DNA from: Cylindrobasidium torrendii FP15055 ss-10
Taxonomy: Eukaryota; Basidiomycota; Agaricomycetes; Agaricales; Physalacriaceae
Assembly (NCBI GenBank): GCA_000934385.1
Contig: KN880511.1
Location: 1 to 64,000 of the forward strand
Reading direction: 5' to 3'
Length of the DNA: 64,000 nt
Positions within the stretch are counted from its first letter, which is position 1. Each line of letters begins with the position of its first letter. The notes beneath the pieces were generated by a model. The model had not been told where the DNA came from and did not search any database. It saw only the letters and a list, made by a program, of their open reading frames with translations. Position numbers and translations under genes: made by a program. Shown here one piece after another: positions 21,218-32,339 of the stretch.

Positions 21218-23567
21218 TGAACAGGGTGTTTACAAGGGTCAAGGGAAAAGCCCGATGTGTGCTGAGGTCCAGGAAATGGACAAGAGATAAACCGACAAGA
21301 CCGTGTAGAAAACAAAATAAAATGCCAAACAAGAGCTTGGGTTTCTGCAGAACGAAGAGTGGCTCGAAAGACGATGGAGGATGGTGAACTGAAGGAGGCC
21401 AGCGGAGTCTGAATTTGCCACCTGATCCACCCCGGACTCCTGCCATTTCGGGCCTGCCAGCACGCGAGATGTTACTGATGCCGAGGCAGTATTACCTCCG
21501 AGGCCTATTATTGAGCAACAAGTCTTCGATGTTCCATAGAGTATATTATTTACCGCCTCTCTGTATTTTTTTCACGCAGATTTGCATTGCAATGGTAGAG
21601 TTTCTGGCTGTGGCGTACCGTCATAGCCCAATTCGGATCAATCGGCAGTATAGTTTTCGCTTGTTTGGCTCTTTTGTTTCGTTCCTGCCCGGCGTCAGAA
21701 GGGACCTGTGTTTAGCAATCTTGTTCATCATCGGGCGTTTGTCGACCAAAATGTTCATTTTCATTCCTTTTGGGTACTCTCATAATAGGCGTGGAGGAAT
21801 GCTTGCGTTTCCTGTATACTGTGGATAGCGCCAAGGTGCGTCTGTGTGCCCAACCTCTGGACTTGCACTCATGAAGGTTGCTTTTGTGCATCAGCTTCAC
21901 TTCCGACATCTTTCCTGAAGATGTGCGGCATCAACAACCGAACTTTCGCTTCACACGTCCGGCAAGGAGACTTCAGCGATGCGCTTCCTCGAGCAACTCT
22001 CCCGCCTGCGGACCCCAATGAGTATACGTCGACTCAACCATCCGGTTTCGTGAATGCTGGTCAACTTGAAGCAAGCCACCCCGAAACCACATGGAATGAT
22101 ATCGGGCTACAGCGAGAATTCAGATTGATCCACAGACGAGGTGCATACCGTGCATTTACACCACCGACTAACTGCCCAGCCTAGCCCTCCCCACCTCATA
22201 GCGAGAGTGTCTGCACGCAGATGCAACACCTGCCAGTAGACTCTTTCTCAACGCGGATGGCTGGCGTCGTTCTTTCTCTCATCGGGCTCTGGATCAACTT
22301 CAAGTATAGAGCCCACCGATATTCCAATTGGTGTCATGTCGATGGACGGTCCCACATATTCGCTCGAGTTCTGGCAGCGCTCGACGACAACCCTAGATAA
22401 ATGGAATTCGGCGCAGTACACGTCCTCACTGCGTTCTCGTCAACGATCCTGGAGGTACACCACTGCTACTGAGAACAAAATGTTGGCCATTGCACTGACT
22501 GCGAAGCCTGTGAGGCCACGTCTCCGTCTAGGACACTACACCAGGCTGCTACTAAACCAGGTGCCCATGGTCGAGGGGAGGGGAGCCCGGAGCGAGGGAA
22601 TCTGATCATCCATTCAAAGACTTTAGGAAGAGCACGAACGGACATGCCGGTGTTCTCTAGTGTTCTCCATGTGAAGGAAGGAGCAAGTACCGACTGGAGG
22701 ATCCTTCACCGTCTCTCAATATAGGCCATACAGTAGAATACAATATACACATACCTAGGATGACCGGACAGACTACAAGATTCAATGTATAAGCTTCCCT
22801 TTGTTCACCAACGTGAGGCAGTTGCATCAAAGGTGCTCTTCCAATCTTTGCTTCTAGCGCCTCGAGGAATAAACCAAATGAAGCCGCTAATGACCGGGCT
22901 GAATGGGAAGCAAGGCTTAGGCCCAAGTTAGGTGAGGCTTTGGTAGAAAGCCAAGGCGATGGGCACGCACAATCGACAACCCCCAAAATGACAGGGATTA
23001 TTATGGACCTTTTATGGACGCCTCATTATTCACTCGCGCCCGGGTCGCTATGACCAGACGGAAAGGAGGCAGCGGCTCCGCGTTTTTAACCTTTGACAGG
23101 AGCCTCTTTCTCCACAACTTTATGCCACCACCCTCTCCGGCATGGGAACACACGTTCAAACGAGTGAAAGCCTTTTGGGTACCAAAGCCTAAACGACGAT
23201 GGCCAAAAAAGAGGGTATACAAGGAGAAATCAATGGGCATAATAAACAGGGGTAACGATTTCGGTCTATAAGCAAGATGAGATATACTAGTCTATAATAG
23301 ATACGCGCGCTTTGAGGACGAGGGGTACAGGACAAGTCCAAAGCGAAAACCACTGGGTGAGAAAAGTAAAGAGCGACTGGGATTCGGGGCAGCTAATCGC
23401 TGGAGGTCCATGGGTGTGTGGGACGATAACAAAACGGCTAGCCATGGCGCCAGAGTGAGAAAGACCGGCGTGTGTGACCCACAGGGCAACGTTTTTATCA
23501 TCTGCGCGGGTAAGAAAAGCCGTCGGTCAGAAACGTTTTCCGCTTTCATTCGGGGGAGCGCACGCAC
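21218..23567. other. Sparse region, no supported gene
   Basis: ORFs up to 137 codons occur on both strands but none shows a domain, signal peptide or consistent splice chain. The piece at 22190-22620 has runs of plausible codons with stops between them and may be a decayed gene; I cannot identify a parent. 22657-22986 on the minus strand is an open frame of biased composition without a motif. Confidence 0.45.
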
Positions 23568-23870
23568 CTAGTATTCGGAGTCGGACGGTTCGTACGAGCC
23601 ATAGGTGCCATAGCTGGTGTCGGGAGTAGCAGAGGGTCCCGGCGCATATTGGCCTGTGTGATCCAGTCAACATGATACGAAGGGATAATGGGATGCAGGA
23701 AACGCACGAGCGCTGACGGGGCCATACGTATCGTACTGCCTCTTGTGCGACGGAGGAAGCGGCGGCAAGCCCGCCGCCATGCGCCGTGCATTTGCGCCCA
23801 TGCCTGGTGCGGCAGCCACAGAGGCAACAAAGGTAGCGAGCGCGGTAACGAGCACGGTGGTGAACTTCAT
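23568..23870 (-). CDS. Small secreted tyrosine-rich protein with a Kex2-like site, 82 residues
   Basis: Two exons, 23708-23870 and 23568-23653, are joined across a 54-base intron with a perfect GTGCGT donor. The first residues (M-K-F-T-T-V-L-V-T-A-L-A to V-A-A-A-P) form a clear signal peptide. The pro-like part contains A-A-G-L-P-P-L-P-P and then K-R followed by Q-Y-D-T-Y-G. After splicing, a second basic residue precedes Q-Y-A-P-G-P, and the C-terminus repeats Tyr-Gly or Tyr-Glu-Pro motifs (S-Y-G-T-Y-G-S-Y-E-P) to S-E-Y. There is no Cys, so it is not a disulfide-rich effector. K-R fits processing by a Kex2 protease in the Golgi. Role unknown: cell-wall, signalling or host-directed peptide are all possible. 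Confidence 0.75.
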
Positions 23871-23960
23871 GGTGCTTGGTAGGGCGTTTGCAAGTTGCGT
23901 GAGAAGAAAGTGGAGGGGGACGTGAGAGCGAGAGCGCAAGAAGGATTCAAGCGGGCTCTG

Positions 23961-23970
23961 TTTTTATAGC
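23961..23970 (-). promoter_or_regulatory. TATA box of the small secreted protein
   Basis: On the minus strand GCTATAAAAA lies about 95 bases upstream of the ATG at 23870. Confidence 0.55.
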
Positions 23971-24305
23971 TCGGCGATATGCAGGGTTGGCTATATGATG
24001 ACCATCGGATGTAATAAAACAAATTGAGGCTGACACACATCGTTTTACCATGGGCTTAGGCCTCGCATCATGCAAGAAAGAGGTGACTGTCCCTCGAAAT
24101 AGGCCTCCAACAGCAACGTATTCCAGCCGAAACCAAGACGAAACTGATAAAAAAAAAAAACAATCACACGATATTTCACACGAACAAAGACGTAGCCGTG
24201 GCTCCGAGTTCTTGCATTGTTCCTGCCATCCTGGTTTAACTCATGGTGTGTTCTAGCGGCGGGATGGGCAAGTCCAATGAATTGCATGCAATAACTACAG
24301 ATAAA

Positions 24306-25443
24306 TTAGTCCGTCTTTGGTTTCACCGACCACCTCCCGAGCACAAGGTTGGCACGGATAACCAACAAGTCCCTCAGCATCTGAAGTGACGCCGTTAGAA
24401 CATTCAGCTTGCTGCCTGGGACTTCATGCCAATCAATGGGCACTTCCGCAACTGGTATTGCCAGCATTTTTGCGAGCAGCAGGAGCTCTACGTCGAATAT
24501 CCATGTTGGAAGTCGTTGTAGTGGAAAGAGTTGTCGAGCCGCCGCGCGCGAAAATAATTTGAACCCGCATTGAGTGTCACGAATATGGCCGACCCCGACA
24601 ATGCGAAGAATTGTGTGTAGGCCGTACATGAGGATATTGCGCAGGAGGGAACGTTTGACAACGGCATCGGTTTTGACAAGATGCGCACGACTTCCCACGC
24701 AGACGCCTGGCGCGTTCTCCGGAGCAATTCTGTCCATCTCCGCCCACAGCAGCTCAAGGTCATCAAATCGACTTGCGCCGTCAGCATCGACCATGAGCAT
24801 CCGCTCCCCGCTGGCATACAACATCCCGTGACGGACCGCGCCGCCCTTGCCGACGTTCTTCTCGAGGGTGACAACTTTGATATCGCAGTTTGAATACTTC
24901 GTAGCCAGCTTCAGAGATGCGCTTGTTGTCCGGTCCGTCGAGCCATCGTCAACAATGAGAATCTCGAAGGAGTGGTGTGCTTTGGTTGTCAGATGGTCGA
25001 TTGCTTGGGACAGCATGAGGGGTAGCCGTTCAGTCTCGTTGAACGCGGGTATGACAACAGTGAGGTCAACTGTGCTGGGCTCGGATAGTGTATGTAACGG
25101 TTTGGGACTTGTCTGGAATTTGTGGGAGCGATATTTCTTCTCGGATTCGCGAGTGACCAGGGGGTCGGGGGACCAGTATACAAGGAGGCCATACAACTGG
25201 TCAAAGGTTCAGCATGTTGCTTGATGATATTCAGAAGGGAGGGAGTATCAGTATAGAGCTATGCTCTGTCCCTATTTTGTCGTCAGTACCATGGCGCGCG
25301 TCCCGAGAGACGGCCCACAGCTCAAAGAACAAGGATGAAACGGAGATTTCATCATGCCAAACACCACTGAAGACAAAACTTACCACGCCAAATCCAACCG
25401 CAGTCACCGTGCTTCCCGCCAACAAGATGTGTGAAGAATCCAT
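24306..25443 (-). CDS. ALG5: Dolichyl-phosphate beta-glucosyltransferase
   Basis: Exons 25384-25443 (20 codons, ATG at 25443) and 24306-25196 give 316 residues, close to yeast Alg5. The first exon encodes part of the N-terminal membrane anchor. The intron is long for this genome (187 bases), so a small extra exon inside it is possible. GT-A family 2 features: V-V-I-P-A-F-N-E-T-E-R-L-P, D-D-G-S-T-D, K-N-V-G-K-G-G-A-V-R-H-G-M, D-A-D-G-A-S (the metal-binding D-x-D equivalent), D-T-Q-C-G-F-K-L-F and a conserved E-V-P-I-D-W-H-E-V-P-G-S-K near the end. It makes dolichyl-phosphate-glucose from UDP-glucose on the cytosolic face of the ER, the donor for the last glucoses of the N-glycan precursor. Confidence 0.93.
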
Positions 25444-26112
25444 TGTCAAGGCTGCATCCAGAGTTTGTAGGTCGCTTAAATGCGCGTTTTGTAAGGGCAG
25501 TGTTTGAGCGCTCAACGGAGGCGATTCAACGAGTGGTGAGATGAGTATACAGCCAGAAGATCACGAAGACGACACGTCGACAAGCCGGTCATGGTTGCAG
25601 CACTGCGCGGAAACGTGGCAACACATTTCGCTTCCTCGGCCCGGCAGCCGATCTCCTCAGTAAACGCGATCGTTCGCGCACAAGCTTGGACAGCTCTTGG
25701 ATGCAGCTTGGATGTGAAGCGTTATCTCCGTGAAAGTACTTTTGCCACTCAAAAAAATTCCTGGTCTCGAAGCTAACAGTTTGGATCAGATTTCTTTGTG
25801 ATACTATTACAGGACAAAGTTGCTTAGGAATAATCCAAGTTTTGTCTGGCGGACCCTAGCTACGAGTGCCGGCTTTTTCTGAAGATGGGGGCCGCCTACT
25901 ACAGTACATATTTCAGTGGCTAATTTCCGCGACTCGCGAGCATGAAATGGAAATGAACAGACTGAGCAGTGAAGCTTGAAGACTTAAAGTTATAATCCCA
26001 AACACGATCGAGACCAGCATGCAATCAGTCGGCAAATCCCTATCACTGGCAAATTCGACTAAACCCTGAAATCAGCCTGAAATTCCCAGGTACTCTCTCG
26101 GATTCTCCCACC
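25444..26112. other. Divergent intergenic region
   Basis: Lies between the start codons of ALG5 (minus) and the Cys6/coiled-coil gene (plus), so it should hold both promoters. No gene or repeat is seen. Confidence 0.5.
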
Positions 26113-28278
26113 ATGCCTCATACAGATGCTGTCTCCAAATCAACTCGACCCCAATTTGCTAACGCCCTCACGCGCCTTTTAGACAACATAGCTAATAAGC
26201 GAATTGTCGAGCTCTACCACCAGATCATTGAGGACTTGTCGAAAGGAACATGCTCTGCTCGCCGTTTCAGCCATGTATACGATTCAGCAGAGGCTGTAAG
26301 ACCGTATGCAATATGCGGAGACCACCAGTCTGACTCTGTATAACCGTAGTGTGCGACTTGTTCGAATGCAAAATCCTGCACGACTCAACCGGGCCGCATC
26401 GCCTGCGGCCCATGCCTCGCAACGCAAAGGGTGTGCAGTCGTGTAGAGGCTGCCGCAAGGGATGTACTTGACCGTGAATACGAGTATGAACCGCGCCGAG
26501 TTAGTCGAGCCTTGCGCCGCAACCAACTCACCGTGAAATCCTCATCATCGCTACTGCTCCCTATTTCGCCTTACAAAACCATTGCAATCAATCGCCTGGA
26601 CTTTGAGAGCAGAGCTGACAGACTTCATATTGAAAGGAAGAGTACTCCGGTGCGTCGTGCATACTATTACTACTACTAGCATGATCAACCGGCGAGCGCT
26701 GACATCTTATCAATCTGGGTAGCCACCTCGAGGCAGTATCGTTCCTCGCTCCCCTCATCCATCCCTTCCAGCTGCCACAACGATGCCATCGCAGCTCACA
26801 ATATCAGGTTCAACAGGCAAGCTCATGTAAAGGGTGCAACGACAAAACCATGCTAACGCAATCGACTCAGTCGTTGGACGGCCATCGCGGTCAATCTCTC
26901 CGCCAGACACGCCGGGACCGCCTCAGTTCCCGCGGTGTAAGTCAGATCATTGTTGAGATGAAGTTACCAACTGGTGCACATAGTGTCCGGCGTTGTTGGC
27001 CCGCCATCGACGCCAGCAGAGCAGCTCGCGGAAGACAACAAATGTGCGTTAGTCGGACTCGGAGCTGTGCTTCGGAGCCGTATGACATACTCACATAACG
27101 AACAACAGCATTACAAGAATCGCTGGCACAGAGGGACCATATCGTTCGGGGCAAGTACAAACCCGTTCTCGTCCAGAGGTTGCCTCATGAAGTGTTTTCA
27201 GAGTTGCGCACAGAGAGAAACGGTCTTTACGAGACAGTGAAAGGTAAATTGCAAAAGCAGTTGCGAGACTGGGGCGTAGTTATTGACGGGCATGCGTAGC
27301 GTTGAGGGCTCAGCTTCAAGCTCAAGAAGCCGTCCAAGGAGACAAAGCACGCCAGGATTATTTGGAGAGAGAAATTCTGATGCTGCGAGCAGAAAGAAAC
27401 GAGAGAGATGTACTCGCGGCAAAAAATGAAGGTACGTCGTACTCTCCAATGTCAAGCATAATGCGACTGAATCGTACCCTGAAGAGTTGGAACGAAAACT
27501 CGAGGGTAGGTCAGACCACAGTGAAGTCTGAGCTTCTCACGCATTTCTTGACAGCGAATCAAACGCATCTGTATGTGTACGCCAGACTGTTAAGTGCGTA
27601 TAGGTTGCAAGTTTACCTATAAAAATTTCGTGTTCATTGTGTCCACAAGCCGTTGAACATTTGCGTGGGGAACCATCACGCAACGAGTTGCTCGAGGGAG
27701 CCGCAGGTGATACCTTGCAAGCACTCAAAGCAATGTCAAGCATCTAAAGCAATTGCAGAGATAAGCCAGTGTATCCGTCAAAATATGTGTGCGTACATGT
27801 TATTCCGTCCGTAGAGGCTCTGTGCGCTAAAGAAACAACTCAAACCGGTCTTTAGGCGAACGCCCAACGGTGGACGATTTTAAATCTCTGCAAGAAATCG
27901 TCGCCACCATGATTGCCAAGTCAAATGAGGCAGATGGAGAAAATTGGAAGAAAGAAAGACAAATACTCAAAACCGCGATTCAAGACTTGGATTCGCAGGT
28001 CTGTGAGTGGTTGGCCAAGGTAAATCCAAAGCATTTCTGAAAAAATGTTGTATGTATATAAATAGCTATGGACGCAGCATATCCAAAAATCCAAAATCAG
28101 CTGGGAACATCGATTATTCTACACAGACGCAAGTCGTAAGCAGATGAAAGCCAAAGCGCAGAGCAGGCGCAGAGCCACTCAGCCTCAGCTCGATCGGAGA
28201 TTGCTAAAATGGGGTGCTTCGGTCGATTCCGAGGCCGAAGTGCCGGTTCATGTCTTCCGTCGAGCCCGTCGTTCTTGA
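26113..28278 (+). CDS. Hypothetical protein with Cys6 cluster and coiled coil, many short exons
   Basis: Exon 1 is 26113-26295 (61 codons) and intron 26296-26349. Exon 2 opens with C-A-T-C and has six Cys spaced C-x2-C-x5-C-x8-C-x2-C-x6-C (26350-26436), followed by a basic and acidic helix. This resembles a Zn2-Cys6 binuclear cluster with one residue fewer in the first loop. Later pieces are clearly coding: a Pro/Ser linker (S-I-S-P-P-D-T-P-G-P-P), then heptad-rich exons near 27107-27240 and 27299-27430 (A-L-R-A-Q-L-Q-A-Q-E-A), one near 27856-28000 (G-E-R-P-T-V-D-D-F), and a basic final exon of about 67 codons ending at the TGA at 28276-28278. Several middle joins are unresolved. The protein may be a transcription factor with a dimerising coil, but no fungal-specific regulator domain is seen. 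Function unknown. Confidence 0.55.
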
Positions 28279-28303
28279 CTTACAACCACCATTCTGGCGT
28301 ACG

Positions 28304-30409
28304 ATGTCTGAAGCGCCAGTTGCCGCCACAAACGGCGCATCCGGCGAGCCAATGAAGCGGCGTTCTCCGCCTTCAACGCCGCCCTCGGACAGTGAATCAG
28401 GTGTGTTGAACGACTTATCGCCTGAGAAGCGGCGTGGCCATCGACTGCTGTACTCACAGCCATGGACAGGCGTCAAAACTTCGAGAAAGCGCGAACGGGA
28501 GATATCTCAGGAGCCAGTGACTGCGCCGATAGCGACTGTAGTGCGTGAACGCGCGCCAGTCCAAGATGTCATCTCATTCACACTGGTACTTGCAGGACGG
28601 CGCGCGGGACACGAAGGAAACGAGGGCCCCCAAGAAGAAGAATCGGCTTAATCTCGAGTCAACTGCGGAGGAAGATGACGCAGGCTCACGGTCGCGGTCG
28701 ACATCCCCAACGCCCCCAAACGGCTCTCCACCGCAGGAAATGAAGGCCACGGTTGTCCAGATCAGCCGTGGTGTCGAGGACTTAACTTGGCGGAAGAGCC
28801 AGGACGGCAAAGTCGTTGAATTGGCAGTTGACAGCCCCGCCAAAATCGTGCAGGATGATAAGGACACGCCTACGGTGGCCCGCGTAGGGGAGACAGAAGC
28901 GCCGGCCTCAGCGCTACCAGAGAAGAGGGACGAGGATATGGCTGCGCATACTGAAGAGCCGGCCCCAGCCCCACAAACAGCCGTAGTGGATGTACCATCG
29001 ACATTGAGTAAGGCGGAGAAGCGTCTGTCTGCGCGCCGAGACTCCGACTCCGACTCTGGTGAGCGCGACAAAGGGATCAAACGAAAATTTCCCGACCGGG
29101 GCACAAGTCAGGGTCCAGCAGACGCAGAGCCATCTTCCCACGAGGCCACCAAGCGCCCACGAGATGACCCAGACAAAGACGATAACCCTCGAGAAACCAA
29201 GCGCCCCTCACCCCCGCCGGAGTCTGCCAAGAAGCCCGCAGAGACCCCCAAGAAGCTCAAGTCGGTAGGTTGTATCACTCTTTGGATCATCACCCGCATT
29301 CAATGCCCTATCAGAGTGGGTTTTCTGCATATGCATCCAAATCAGGGTTCAGTGTTGCCAAAGGGCCTAGTATTTTCTCGTCTGCTGGCCCCTCAACACC
29401 GAGCACGTTCTCCCTTGCCAGTCCTACACCTCCACTGCCTGCAACCCCGATCTTCGGCCAGTCCAGTGTAGTCACGCCGCCTGTACTATCGCCGTCTGTC
29501 ACACGCGACGGCTCCTCGACTCCATCCGGCTCGCCAGCGCCAGCGCCATCTCTTTTGTCCGGCTTTGGCGCTTTTGCGAACTCTGGTTCCCCCTTCAAGG
29601 CGCTCAACAGGAGCAAATCCCCACCTCGCAAAACCACATCCACATCCTCTGCAGCTTTGAATGCCTTTTCCCAGTACAAGGGAAATTCTCTGCAGACCTT
29701 CAAGAAGGGACATGTAGCGGCGAAGAAATCGGCATCCACGTCGCGTCCAAACTCACCTATACCTGCATCGGGGAATGAGAATGGAATCGAGGAAGAACCA
29801 GCCGTATCGGACCAACAGACGACCTTTGGAGACAAGTTGCGAGCCGTTCATGACGACGAGGATGAGAGCTCGGACCGGGACAATGGCAAATTGAATCTCA
29901 CGGAACAGGAGGGTACGCAAAGTATATTGCCTCGTGTGCTTCCTCGTTGACATGTAGCCAAGTCATCGTCACTGGAGAGGAACAAGAACGGACAATTTAT
30001 TCCATTCGCGGGAAACTCTACTCGCTGGATGGCGCGACATGGAAGGAGCGTGGTGTTGGGCTGCTGAAGCTCAATCTTCACGATGACACCGGCCGCGTAC
30101 GAATTCGTGCGTGTCTGGTCCGCAAAGTCTCAGTGCCGAACTAACCTGCATGTAGTGATGCGCAAGGATGCGGTACATGCTACGCTGTTGAACGTGCCAT
30201 TGTTCCATGGGATGCACTGCGAGTTGGCCCAAGACCCCCGCTACTTGCGGTTCAGCTCCATCGAAGGAGGCGTCACGATTCATTTCAACCTGCGCGTGCG
30301 TATCTTCTGTCGTGTCCGTATCAGCTTTCTAACCTTTGAGTAGCTACGAGACGCACAGACTGCCCGAGACCTTTTGCAACACATTCAGACGAGGATCCCA
30401 GCGGCATGA
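28304..30409 (+). CDS. YRB2: Ran-binding nuclear export cofactor (Yrb2/Hba1/RanBP3 type)
   Basis: Six exons (28304-28540, 28596-29264, 29315-29912, 29963-30106, 30156-30295, 30344-30409) join in frame to 617 residues. The N-terminal two thirds is disordered and charged, with K/R-rich nuclear-localisation-like runs (K-R-R-S-P-P; A-P-K-K-K-N-R) and a few F-G/F-S motifs of nucleoporin type (S-G-F-G-A-F). The C-terminal 130 residues are a RanBD1 domain: V-T-G-E-E-Q-E-R-T-I-Y, K-L-Y...W-K-E-R-G-V-G-L-L-K-L, R-I-L-M-R-K-D and a closing helix D-L-L-Q-H-I-Q. The domain is assembled only after splicing, which fixes four of the introns. Known role: stabilises Crm1-RanGTP-cargo complexes in the nucleus. 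Nup50/Nup2-like proteins share the domain; the single domain and low FG content favour Yrb2. Confidence 0.88.
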
Positions 30410-31096
30410 GTAAACTTCTCAAATCGCCGAAGTAATTGTATCAATCGTAGAGGGGTCAAATTACCCCTTGGGAAGTTGAAGGGGTGTGTTATAGGGCGGG
30501 AACGAACGGACGATTCGAGCCACTCTGCTATTGCTTTCCGTTTATCGCTACTCTATATATCCTCATGTAGTACCTAAGTATCATCCACGAAGTTGGTCGC
30601 TGTGCGCAGAATGAATGAAATTACCAGTCACGATGTTTCTGAAGGTACGGGTCTTGAGAGTAGGAACAGACTGAGTGTTGAGGGTATCAGGGTCACATCG
30701 CTGCAACAGCGAAGATCATGTAGCTTGGGTTTTTTTGGACTCGCACGCAGTTCTCGTTTGGTTTGCTACGTTTCTGGGATGTTTCTCGAACCGCTGCGAC
30801 ACACCGTAAGATCAACTTCGGCAGAGGGGCCATGCCAATAGAGCCAAACCGACTCCATGCGGCCTTACAGTGGTGAAAGTTGGGAAGTCACATGCGCAAG
30901 AAGTTTCTGATATCTCACGTAATACAACTCGATCGCCGATCATAACAATGAATCCAATGCCATCCATTGGCGACCGATGGCAACGCATGTCTGGAATATT
31001 TTTGAGAAAGCTATAACCATTCCGAGTATACTGTTTGAATGCATGTGTGTATCAAGCGAATTAACATAAACTATACATGTCCATCGTTTGAACTGA
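30410..31096. other. Convergent intergenic region, nothing recognised
   Basis: Lies between the stop codons of YRB2 and the UBL-WLM gene. Only short featureless ORFs. Confidence 0.5.
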
Positions 31097-32148
31097 TCAT
31101 GCTGCTGGGCCAGACTGCTTTTTCTGTGCTTGAGCCATCCTGGACATGACCGCATCTAAAATTCGTTGTCTCCTATTATCAGGAGACTCGTTTGGATCTG
31201 CAGCCTGCGCATTTGCCCCACCGAGTGCCTCCGCGCGCGCTTGACGCTCAGCTTCGACCGGTGGCTCATAGGCCTCTCCTGTGTAGTTGCTAAGAGAATG
31301 TTTCCCGATATCTCGGGAGCGTTCAAATTCAGCAACCTCACGATTCAGTTTGGAATTGAGCTCCTTGAACTAGGTGATAATAAGATTCCGTGACTTCCAA
31401 AGCAGTTGAACAGACGCACACCGTTGTCATGATCGCCCCAAACGTTGTGAGATAGTTCGTGGCATAGTACTTTGCGGACTTCGCTGTATAATCGGAATCC
31501 GTCATATCTGTCTGTTCGTATGCGCAATTTGATTTCTTGTCCGGCGTTGACATTGAGGCCAAGCAGCCCGGGATGTTCGTGTGGGGCCAACTCGGTGAGC
31601 ACACCCACAGAGAATTCATGTTTCTGCATTATGTGTTGTATAGCTGGATCATCTGCCAGACGCTGTAAGACAGTCATTGCCTCATCTGGCTTCGGTAAGT
31701 GGGGTAGGGGTATGATTTGATGGAACCGGTAGGTCCAAGAGGATGAAGTGACGGCAGAAGTCGACCTCAACTAGTAGAATGAGCGGCAGGTCACAGCGTA
31801 GTCATACGCAGGACACACCTTGTAGGTTTGACCCTTGGCTGCGCGCTCGCGTTTGATACGCTCAATCCGCTGGCGTTCAACCTCGACGGCTTGGATGTTG
31901 TTGAGCTCGGAATTTGTTGTACCTAACAACTGGATCTTGCTTCCGGATGGGATGTTCAAAGATGTAATCGGAGCTTCCGGAGGTGTATTGAGAAGGACGT
32001 TCTTTCCCTTGTAAAGCAATTTTTGCATGGAGGGAGCCACTGCTGTCAGGCGCTCTAGTTCGGCCTTGAGCACGTCGACGGGTTCATCTGGAGAGAATGA
32101 CAGAGAGTGGGATTTCCCACGGAATAGGAATGTGTAAGTAGAGGCCAT
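31097..32148 (-). CDS. Ubiquitin-like domain / WLM metalloprotease
   Basis: Exons 31819-32148, 31420-31770 and 31097-31369 give 317 residues in frame. Residues 1 to about 75 form a ubiquitin-like domain (F-L-F-R-G-K-S-H-S-L-S at the start, Q-K-L-L-Y-K-G-K in the middle). A charged helix follows, then a WLM domain of the Wss1 clan with the zinc-protease motif H-E-L-S-H-N-V-W-G-D-H-D (31426-31461). The C-terminus is a charged helix ending K-K-Q-S-G-P-A-A, without an obvious Cdc48-binding motif. Known: Wss1/WLM proteases act on SUMO- or ubiquitin-linked proteins, including DNA-protein crosslinks. UBL-WLM fusions occur in fission yeast and plants and are less studied than Wss1. It is divergently paired with MSH6. 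Confidence 0.88.
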
Positions 32149-32339
32149 GGAAGGAAGAAGACAAAAAGTGTAGTCTGACCAAGCCCATTGTCGCCGTAAT
32201 CAATGTGGAGGCCGCGCAATCCAGGTCGGAAGTCACTAACTTAGCAATCACAGGCAATCACGGATCTCGGAATCAATAAGGTATGTCACGGAGGTTGGAG
32301 CCAAATAGGGACCAACGCGTCTTACCACTGACACCGACG
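32149..32339. promoter_or_regulatory. Shared divergent promoter of the UBL-WLM protease and MSH6
   Basis: Only 191 bases separate the two start codons (32148 on minus, 32340 on plus). No TATA box is evident. If MSH6 starts at the in-frame ATG at 32283 the gap falls to 134 bases. Confidence 0.6.
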
